This document shows, one piece after another, positions 51,401-63,400 of a stretch of DNA of 64,000 nucleotides (position 1 is the stretch's first letter; every line of letters starts with the position of its first letter). Origin of the DNA: Phoronis australis (lineage: Eukaryota > Phoronida > Phoronidae); contig NMRA01000048.1 in assembly GCA_002633005.1 (NCBI GenBank), positions 186,001-250,000 of the forward strand. Direction: 5' to 3'. A program made the translations under genes and the position numbers. Below the pieces are notes generated by a model. It had not been told where the DNA came from. It saw only the letters and a list, made by a program, of their open reading frames with translations, and made no database searches.

Positions 51401-54400
51401 GCTCACTATCTTGCTACGAAATTGCCGTTTCACAACAACTCTCCTCAAAACCAAAGTTAATTTTAATTTGTTTAAGTTTACAGTGAAAGATTTTCAATTT
51501 GAGTGTTATAATTTGTCCATCTTTCTTTCCTGTTATCACCATACCTTCGGCCAAACCAAACGAAGTTCAACAAAAGGCATTAACTGTTTCTTTAACCTAC
51601 AGCAGTAACAATATCCACTCACCAATGGCAGTGACAATGCCGTACACCTTTTGCCTGTAGGCGTTGGTCCTGTCCCAGGAGAACTTGTAGGATAGATTGA
51701 TGTCCGACTCAAAAAGCTTAGTGAAAGTGACGCCCTCTACAGAGACTTTCAAGTGAACGAGAGCAAGGTTCAACGGAATGACACTAGGGGTCAATTGGAT
51801 CAGCACGGTCGACATGTAGCCTGGAGTCTCGCTGCTGTGATAGACGAGGTGGATTTGACTGCTTGGGATGGCGATGCTTTCTTGTAACACCTGCGGCAGA
51901 TGTAAAGCGTTATTTCCATTAGTACAATGTGTCACTGGTCCTTTTTTCAAGTGGCCACAAAAAAGAAGGAAATCGCTTTGGTTAAGAAAATGTGTTCTCT
52001 AGTCACACATAATCAAATAGTTTGTGCAGCGCCATCATGCGAAAATCGTGAGGAACCCGCCTTGTGGGTGTGAATTTCCTGATTTTGGTGATTGACAACT
52101 CGGGTTACAGCCATGTCATTATCAGTGTGACAGTTATAGCAAGGGGGAAATTTGGCAAACTAATGTTTACATAGTCCGGCACTCTCATTGTCTGTATTCA
52201 CCTGATAAGCAATTATGCACCTTACGCTAACCAGATATTTAAAAATGCTATTTGAAAACAACAATCAACAAATGTCATGAGGTAGATATGCTTATACTAT
52301 AAAACCAAAAAGCTTAGAACAGAGAAATATGGTTGACTTTAAGAGAAAGTATACCTAACTTTCACCTGCTGATTCATAAATGTCTGGCTAGAAGCTCTGA
52401 CTGGCGTAACCACAGCATTACGTTCCAACACAATAGGCTTGTTTAGCAAGTTTAATAGAGCGTGATTGTAGATCAGATGGTGATTTTGGAAATTTCTTGG
52501 TTTTAAAAGTCCAAGGGAATGGTATGCAAAATTGAGAACATGTCAGCAAAAACAATAACTCAAAGGTAAGGCCCAAAAAGCTAAAATTGTCAAGATAAGT
52601 AAAATTCTATGTTACCAGTAACATAGTAAATTCGAAAATATCTACCAAATCAATTATCAACAAGGCATGATTACTTTGCTTACCTGAGACTCAGGTATGA
52701 TGGCACTCTTGGAAGGACATGCTCCCAGTTGAGTGTGTTTCCACGTTGGCAGCACCAATGGTTTCAAGGCATAGTAGTCGTGACTCACGCCACAAGACGG
52801 CTCAGTGTCATCGTCTGTCGACCGGCTCATGACGACCGTATCCATGGTGACCATCTGGTTCCATGGGACAATCACAGTTGCCTCCACCTCAGGAAACGGT
52901 GGTCTTTGGAACAATAGTGTGACTGAACCACCACCATTGACCAACAAGTCAAATCTAAACGGTATATTTAAAGTGGGTGAGCATCAACTCTTAACTCCAT
53001 CTGGTGTACATTTACTGACATGTCCACATGGTCCTAAAAACCTTTATGTACAAACTAGATAACTGCTTAGATTACCCTTGTATCGATAATTCATATCTGA
53101 TCTGGATATAAGTATTTATCCAATGTTGTTCACGTATTTCATCACTGTTGCAAACTTTTTTGTTTTCCAGGTCCATTGAGTACTAACCTTGGACAAAAAT
53201 CATTCAAGGTCATAATGATCAAACAAGCAAATTGGCAAAAACCCTAACAGCACAATGTCAAAATTCAAAAGAAGACACACAACATTAGCAAACCAGAAAC
53301 TGTTGTAATTGTTACAGTAACAGCAATTTCACATTTTCAACCCAGCCAGGGGTGATACTCACGATCCTTCAAATCGGGTAAGCGTGAAGCCCTGAAGCGG
53401 TTGAGTCTTCACGCTGACTCGTACACCAATCAACCTGGTGCCATCCTTCATCACCACCTGACCTCTGATGACAGACACTTGACTACAACACAGGCAAGAC
53501 AAACAGATTTCAATGAACAAGTAATGAAATCCCAAACTGTCACCCAGCAGTAGTATGCTACAAATTAACATTATTTTGAATTGTAACAACACAAACTAAA
53601 AAGGTGCTGGCATCATAATTTCTTTCAATGTTAAAAAGACTAATTTCCATCAAGTTAGTGTTTTGGAATCATTTTCATGAACCTCTCCACTCCACAGCCC
53701 GATGCATTATAAATGTTGCAAAGCTAGTTAGCATGTTTGATTTGCACTATTCCTCTAGCTTAATATCGATGTTCAGAAATAGTATAAGTAATTTATGTGA
53801 CCATACTTCATAGATTCGGTTTACACTAATTTGATTTATTAGTTTCTCAGTTGAAATGCAGAAAGTGTTTAAATCAACAAAAACAGCAACAGCAATACCG
53901 TAAAACTTCTAAAAGTCTTAACTGACAAATCCTCACAAATTAACTGTACCTGGATCAAGTTAAACCTACATGCCATGTTACACGAAAATGTGCACTTCAT
54001 CATTACAACACATTGCACACACATGCACGCACCAACACACACCCACCCACACCCCCACACACACCTTTCATTGAATGACGCTGGTGTAGTGTACTTCTGC
54101 ACACTATCAGCTTCAATCAGGAACTTCATGCGATCAAAAAACGAGGCAGTGCTGCTTGGCTGTTGTTTTCCTAACAGCACGTCATAGGGGTTCGGTGACG
54201 CCTTGCAGTGGTTGCTGTCAATACAGGCCACACTGATGCAGCAATCTGGGTCCTGGCAATCTTTGAGGCCATCTAGTGGGAAGAAAATGAATTACTAGGT
54301 TCAAGATGGAGCAGAAGACATCTGCAGAAAACAGAAGATTTGCCTAGGATTTAGCAAAAACAACAGTTCTACAAGTGACTGTTCATTATAAGCTGAAGTC

Positions 54401-57400
54401 ACGCATTTCAAGCCTATCACTGAATGCCACTGCAAAAATTTCAAAATCCAAAAGCAATCCATATGTAACAGAGTGTCCTAACAATTCTTCCTATGCATTC
54501 TATCACTATAATTCCTCAGATTCAAAATAAAGATATAACGTTATAATGTTCGATTTATGTGAACAAGAGGGGGATACAGGAAACACTAGTCCATTTATGA
54601 ATAGTCTTTAAAAAGCAACTGTTATGCCTGGAACTGATCTAACCCAAGATACCAACAATAAAGTATTGCCTGTAGTAATTCAAATAGACATAATGTAGAA
54701 CAGTACAATATGCAAAAACATAAATTGGTTACAGACGACACAGACCTCTATCGTTATCCAGATTGTCATTACATGTGATCTCCTTGCGTATCTCACAAGC
54801 GTCGCCTTGCCAGCCGTCGCTACAGTCGCATCGCCACTGATCCAACTTGACACATCGGCCATGATTGTTGCAAGCATTTGGACAGCCATCTGGTGTACGA
54901 GAAAAGTGACACATAAGGATAGAGAGAATTGAGCTACGGTGACAGTTTAACTGTGTCACAGGTTGTTGTAATAACAAAACCTGTCAAAACTACTATTGAA
55001 TAGCATGAGAAGATGAAAAGGAGGAGTGGACAGTACTGACTTACGGTTATCACGTACGAACATTTTTATTGATATTGATATTGATATTAAAACCTGCTCG
55101 TTACGGAAAGTAGTGGCATGCACTGGAAAGGTTACCATTCTTTTAGACACAGCATGAATAAGTAAATGTTCAATACATCTTCTTGCTAATGTAAAGAAGT
55201 AGTTGAGTTCGATAAAATTAACAAGACCATAACATTTTTAACACAGGCAGAACAATCAATCGCGTATAAAGGGCAGAAGGCGTGTGAAGACTAATCAAAA
55301 CATTCAATTCAGAACATTCCAACGTTACTGCAAGGCTTCATTCACCCAGACACTACTGTGGGTGTTGCCTTATTTTCTTTTCTAAACTGGATCCACACTA
55401 AGGACATTACTTGACATCAAATCAGAGTGTACAAGGCCTTCTTAAAGATTAACGTCAGCCAACTAGTTGAGCTACTCACCAAGTGAACAGTGCTTGCCAT
55501 TCCAGCCGAGGTTACACACACAAGTGCCATTATTGCAGAAGCCGTGGTGGGTGCAGCGTGGGTCACATGCCAGCTGGTCACATGACGCGCCCGTCCAACC
55601 ATCATCGCACTGGCATCTGCCAATGTTGCAGGAGCCGTGTAAACAATCCAACTCACATGTTTCTAAAAATCATGTAATGAAGAGAGTGAAAGGAAACTCC
55701 ACATGGAGAATAAATTTTAAATATCAACCACCATGTTTCTTAACAAAGCTGAGACTCTTATAGAGGTCAATCTTCAAGAGAAGCTGGGAGTTTGAATACG
55801 CTCCATTTAACAAAAGCCTTGAACATAAGAGCAGGCTACAAGGGCATGGCAATAAAATGAAACCATAAACTCCAGCTTCTGCCAAAAGATAACCTCTTGA
55901 TATTAGATAGGCAGCTCAAAATAGAATGTGAAGTGCAAATACATCATGATCATGCATTTCGACAACCTTTTATTATTGTCTCAGTGTTACATATTAAAAG
56001 TGACTAGGCCTATTGCACAAAGCATAAATATGCACTCTTACAAAGGCCCAGTTGAGCTGGATAATTCCAAAGACCAGGAAAGATTAGTAGCAAATTAGCT
56101 GCAAAATCTGTCAACACTCCAACATTGATTACCTATATTACAGTCATCACCAGTCCAGCCTTTGTCACAGATACACCGCCGCCTGTCTACGTTGAACGTG
56201 CCATGACCCGAGCATCCCATGATGCACAGTGTGGTAATGTTGACTACGGGGTCAGTCGTACCGCAGTCATGACCTTCAAAGCCCTTATCACAACGACACT
56301 TTCCCTCGATACAGACACCATGGCCGGAACAGTTGGGAAGAATGCAATCGACTGCAAAGACATGGGTGATAAAAGATCATTACCACCAAAAAAGTCGTAA
56401 TTCGCTTAAGTCAAGTGACCCAACACAACACCTCCTGCCAACATTAAACAGAAGCATGGATGCAGAGAAATATCTTACAAACCGTTGGTAGTCAAACCAC
56501 CATTTTTTAATTATTGGAGTCAATAGCCATTGTAGTATTGGATGTTACAATGAAGAACTCTTGAAATGACTCCCATACATGCAAGTAAACGCAACCTATT
56601 TCAGTATTTCTCTAACCTTCCATAAAAGACCGGGTAACCACTTCAGTGATTCCACTTACTTCTAATACATCAACATAGAATCAATGGGCATGCAAGACAG
56701 CACTGATGATGACTGAAAGTAATTAACAGCTACAAAGACCAGCTTCCTCATACACAATGACAGCATGTATTTCTATGCACTTGGAAGTCACAGTGATCTT
56801 TCAAGCAGGTGCCATGTTGGATTACAGGAGTGACAGTAGCGACACCTATAGAGAACCCCATACCATACCTAAGTTACAGTGGTCTCCCTTCCAGCCAGGC
56901 CAGCACATACAGTTGCCCCGTATGCAGACACCATTTCCATTACAATTGGGTACGAGACATTGCTCCTCAGGAATGTTGCATTCTGGTCCCTTCCAGCCCT
57001 CGTAGCAGTTGCACGCTCCTCTCACATAGATTCCATTTCCACCACAGAGAACGGGGCAGTGAGCTAAACAGAAACACTTAAATGTATATGCCGCACACCG
57101 AAATAGTTTGTGTAGGCATTAATTCATGACTCACATGCTTCAGACAGTGAGGACTTGCAGTGCCCTCTAACAACAGCCCTTACTCCAGACAGGCTTACTG
57201 AAAATTAAGCCACACCTGTACCATCAGTCAACTGCTTCCAAAGGCCACCTGCTTAGAATATGTACATCTGACCATCCACTCCAAACACAGGGGAAAAGTG
57301 GGACACTTTATTTGCCCTTCATGATTTCTAGTGGACTCCCAACAAGCAATCATGAATTCAAGACAAAGAAGTAAACTATCTGAGTGTTTGGAAGGTTAGT

Positions 57401-60400
57401 TTGAAATTTGTGATAAACAATTTGTAGACTGTTTATGTAAATAATCCAACTGCATGTGAAGGTCACATGAGTAGCCATAGCACTGATGTGTCACTGTGGT
57501 TCTTCATGCAGCGAACTACTGTGCTTACTAAATCTACTGGCTTCAAGGGAACTATTAACTCATCTCAATAGATTTCGTGTAACGCTTCAAGACCAAAAAG
57601 AATTCCTGTGTGTAAATAGCATTGCAAGTGCATTAACACAGATAGAGACAATTCTCCATGGAAACAGGAAATTACAGATCTATGTAGAATTGTTACCAGC
57701 CATTAACTCACTTTGCAGGCAGTCTTTACCCTGGAAGCCAGGGAAACAATGACACTGTCCACCAGAGCAGTCACCGTGTCCATTACAGTTATTGGGACAC
57801 GTCTCACCCATGTCATCTAAAAAGGCAATTCAATTCACACTTAGAAATGTCAGTGATTGGACAGGTCCACTGATTTAGTTGATAATACCTTAATTTACAT
57901 TTGATAGAAGTTATACCCAGCACCGTTTGGGCAATATGACCGTTACCATGGGACATTCCGTAACACACAATGATAAATGTGTAATGTTTTCATTTAATCA
58001 TGCGGCGGTCACAAACAATTAAGTAGCGAATTAAGACAAATTAACATTTCTCGGTTTCTATGGTTAAACTCTGGCTCAATAGACCATTTCACTCTCATGT
58101 TACTTTGAAATTGATTTGTTTTTGACCCACCCATGAAGCACTCATATTGAGTTAGAAGAGTCTAATTTACAATGATGTACTTTGTTTTTTTAACAATTGA
58201 AAAGAAATGAAAAATCTTCATAGTTGTAATTGTCAAATTATAACAACCACCAGCGGCTAACTTGGTGAACTCTCAAAAAGTCTAATATGCTTATAAGACA
58301 GCAGCAGCTCATTAATGACTTAAAATGAAGCAGGCAAAGGTTTACAAAATATTTTCCCTTTTTATCTTCAAAGAAGTATACCCAAGACTGAAACAAGTAT
58401 GAACATATAAGTAATTGCACATGCTTATATTGAACAATAGAAAAGATGCAAACAACATTATGTGTGCATTGCAAAAGTTAACAACTGGTTACCCAAACTG
58501 AGCAACTAATGGACACCAACACGCTCCAAGAAAAAAACAACAGCTCTCCCAAGCAGCCGGTTTTTATCACCCACAGCAAAATCAGTTAACGCAGAGCCTA
58601 GGGGATTTCACAGTTTCCCTCAAACCAGCACAAATTACATTTCACACCCAATCCAAACCAACACAATAAGATTCACCCGGTCACTAGCACCCAGGCGGTC
58701 AAACAGGCATGCAGCTGATCTCGGCCAAAACAGGTTGAAATCTAGCTGGCTATATTGATATCACTGGAGAGAGTTATTTAGACTCTATGAATGCACACCC
58801 TCAGGGCAGGCTTTATTGGATTAGACAGACCTGCTGGATGTACATGTTAATGGCCAACTTGTCCATTTCCTGATTATCTCCACCTATTAGTTCTTTGTCA
58901 TTGGCTCCTACACATAAGAATAGAATTTGTTTTCTGACTAAATATTGGTAAGCAAGCAAAAAATGACACCAGAATGCTTACTGCTCTTGACAAGTATTTT
59001 TGGCATCTAATGATGTTTGGGAATAAAATTGTTTCACACCGATTTATTAGGAAAAAACAAAAATGCCTAAGGCAACTTAAAACAAATATCTACCATTCGA
59101 CTCAAGCCGAAGAAAAACACTTCATTTTAAAACGAGAATTACTAGCTTCAGGCTATTGCCAAACTCGAGTGTTTGTCTAGTTTCATGTCTAGTGATTATA
59201 TGGGATTATGTTTCAACGAAATGGGAAATGGGCACAAATCTGCAACATAACACTATGGTAATTGTTGCTACTACAAAAAATGATTCTGTAGCAGTCAACT
59301 GAGACGGGATGTATGTACACAAAACAAACACCAGTTTTATGATATACAGTTACATGCACCAGCTCCATGTAAGCTATGAACATTGTCGCCTTCGATTAAA
59401 AAAAAACTGCAATAAAATCAAACAGATATAAACATGGCTTCCATCACAAAAACCAACTTTTCATTTGCACCACTGAAATGAAATTGGTCTCAAACAATAG
59501 CAAATTGTCAGTTTTTCCAACCCCAGAACTACTTCTGACCTCAGTTATGATCAATATATAGCGATAAGAGACCGAAATCAAAAGTTAGTTTCGTTGACAG
59601 AATGTAGGCTCATAGCCAAAAGAATTGTTATGTCTTTAGCGGACCATTGACAGTCAATTAAGTACTGCCACTGTTCGATTCGAATTTTGAGAAAACTTCC
59701 GTGGTCTCGGCCTTGAAAGTTGCCATGTGATTGGTCAATATCCTTGTTAAATCTGGAGTTAGACTTACAGGTTTCACGTCCAAGATAAATAAACAACTGT
59801 CGCGCGATTGGTCAATTTTCTAAGTGAAACTCAAGTAAAGTTTTGAGGTCACATGATAACCCTTCATCCCACATGCCTGCCCTCTATGAGGAGCTTGTAT
59901 CGCTGATAACTCACCGTACACTTGGCCGTGAAAGGAGACCTGCTCCACTTCATCCCCATCATTGTAGAAAGCCAGATACAACAATCCCCTCTCTACGTAC
60001 TTGACGAACGCCGTGTTGGGCTTCTTAACTTTATCCTGTCAAACACAGAAAGACCTTCAGTAACCTAAAAAATTTCCTTGTCCATATTTCACTATTCTTT
60101 CTTTTGGACGACTTATGAAATAATTCTTACAGTGCATCAAAAATTTGGACCATACCAAAGGCGCCAATGTGTACTTTGTCAAAAGATTTGCACGGATAAG
60201 TTTCCCAATGAAAGGTTGCTTTTTCTGATATAACTCCCTACAAAAGAGTTATGAACAGTTTGAGAGTTTGAAATTCAATGACAAAGTTCCGTTTCCGACC
60301 AGGAATGTCGCCTACTCATGAATGCGTTTCTTTTTTTCGTATCCACTCTCTAAATAGATGGCTAATTTTTCCGGTGCAGCCTCAATCACTAGAAATACTA

Positions 60401-63400
60401 GTCTCAGATTCATTCCCTTATACTAATCTCCGTAAATTGTGTAAACAACAGGAACATATTCATTATAAACAAATTTTACCATACAACACCAACCATGTCA
60501 CTCAAAATAAAATAGGTCTGCTAACAAAGGCATCTATAAGGGAGTCTTGTTTTTCCATTTTGAAAAAAGAAATCCATTTGTTTTATGCACACAACAACAG
60601 AGTAAGTAGCACATCAAGCAAATTCATAAACATTTTCATTTAAATACTTCACAGCACCTAAAAATGACAATAAAATCAGTCTCACGTACATCAATGATAG
60701 CTCGCTTGGTCCTCGGCAGCAGCATGTTGCCCTGGAAAACCTCAAAGAAGTCATACTGCGTGTGCGTCGGTGGCAGGTTCCGTCTGCCGTACACGCCTAT
60801 CACAGCATCCAATGGTATGGTCAAGTTGACGCGCAAGAAATTGTCTTCAGGCATCTGGATTTTCGTTTTCCAAAACTTGCGCGGCGGTATTGCACTTTCC
60901 GAAGAAGAACCCAAAGCTACCAAAGTCGTCGTTGGCGGTCCCACAGTAACCAGAGACACTGCAATGAGCAAGGTGTTATAGTTCAGTGGACTAATGTCAT
61001 ACTTCGGGTCTGATAGTGATTCAAAGATCGTGACTACAGGATTACCAGAGGTTTCGCATGACTAAAGACACTCAGCATTAATCTAACAAGAACAAACACT
61101 CTCTGCACACTGTACGCCATACTATTGACAATAGAGACAAAAAAATTACAACATATAGGTTGCAATTGTGGACAAATACAGATACATCAAACAATAGAAC
61201 CAGTATTTTGAAGACTATAACATGAAATCTCACCTGTTGATTGTTTGGTAGTACGACCATCTGATGAGTTGGCTCCACCAACTAATGTACCACTTAAGCA
61301 TTTGTTGAGGGACCACGTAAGACCTAACGACTGCATTGCTGAACAGAGAATAAAGACAAGTTATTGAAGCTGGTAGCAAACGAGGAGTTGGAGATGAGGA
61401 AATAAAATAAAATGGAACATTGAGAGCAAAAATAAAACGAACCACATGAAATGTAAAAGCCTCCTTGTTTTAAGAACCTAACACACCTCTACACAATACA
61501 TTGTAGCTGATTTGTGGGAATTTCATCTTATTCATTTGACAGCACTTAGCAACTTATGTACACAGAAACGCGAACGTATAGTAAAAACTGATGAATTCAT
61601 CTTACAGTTGGCGAAAGCTAAAAATTACGGCGTACAGTCAGACCGCAGTTGCTCTTTTCTTAACAAATATCACAATTTACACACACACTGCAATTTACAC
61701 ACGATATCTCACCAATTAAATATGCGACAAAAGCCAACAGTAGGAGGCAGACTACACCCAAGATAATGGCCGCCCTTTTCCACGAGCACCAGCCCCGGTC
61801 CTTGGGCTTTTTCATTTGTGGGCTGATTTGGAATGAGTAGCGCGACACATTGGGTGGGTCGAACGTCTGTAGGGGCGGCAGATGCGTCACACCAGGGTGA
61901 TCCCCTGTGGTGTTCTGTTGCCTAGAAACAACAAAAATTGTACCATTCAATAAGAAGTCATGGATGTATCCAGCCATGGCCCGTGACTGAAAGAATCTAA
62001 ATGGTCTGTTACAGCAAAAAGGATTTATTAGTGGGTACAAACACCGCATAACCTTATGAGAAGTCACTTATTGCAGAATTATAAAAACCATATAGCTAAT
62101 ATTTCATTCAGTCACCGAACCAGAAAATTACATTCTTTTCTTGAGACATAGTTGTTTTTGTTGAGTTAGTCACGAGGAGATGCATGATTAGAAGGCAGGC
62201 AATGAAGATTTATTCAGGAAAAGAATTAACATGCAGTGACAAGTGTCATTAACGTACCACCAGCAGACTAGAAAGAAAAAAGCTGTTAATAGCGCACAAA
62301 CGATTAAATCTCAGCCTGCATAGAACACAATATCTCGAATGTGTCATCACCAATTGCTATCAAAAGAAGTCTGAATAAGATTATTTCCAGTAAATTGGAG
62401 AAATAAATGCAAATGACACTCTTAATTTACATCGTTACAATAGATTCATTAGCGACTAATTCACGAGTAAATCTCTCGGTCTACGACCAGGATTAATAAA
62501 AAGGATAAAAATGAAGTGTGTAACAAAGCTTGCACAGCTGCCGCACAAAAACATCTTTCACTCAAACTAGTTTATTGGTTATCAGGTCAGCACAAACAGT
62601 AAAAATGACAAACTATAATTGGAAGTTGACAAATGAATCCCTAAAAAAACACTGTACCTTGCACAATACACATTTCCGTTTGGACCGTGATAAAAGTCAG
62701 CTGGAATGACCACACCCCTTCTGCACCGTTCCATCTCGGAAGTCAGTGCCAAAATGTAACCAGATAAACCAAGTATAAAACGGGGTTAACACTCTATAAC
62801 TGTGTTAAGATATTTGTCTGGATTAACGACCCAACAGCGAGAGAATGGGCAGATGGGATGGGTCTTTACTTTTTCTATTTCAGAGCAACGTTTGACGCAA
62901 ACAAACGTACAACTGCTAAGAGATCAATGGCACAACGCTCGAGGACTTCGACATTGGCATGGATCATGATCAGGACAAAAAGGAAAATCAATGAGACGGA
63001 CTTAGCTCAAGATGGTGGCTAGAAATCGTAGATTAATAGACTGTGGATTATCTCCGCTTTAATAGAATATCGGAAACTAATAGAGAAATACTAACTTCTA
63101 TGATCTTTTTCATTATTGTCACAAAATTGTAGAGAAAACGATTCGGTGAAAAATCTAGAATAACCTTGTCATACTGAAATGGGATCAATATCCTTGGCTT
63201 ATTTACAGTACAAATGAAAATTGACATATAAAGGTTAGCAGGGAAACAACCAATTAGCAAATACAATGGAGAAAAGTTCCCTTGAGTACAAACAACACGA
63301 GATGAGATTCAAATTGACAATAACGGAATGTAGATTTCGCCTCAGCGATCTTTGCCTCTGAAAAGATTCATTACTTAATTGTAAACAAAACTCAACTTGC

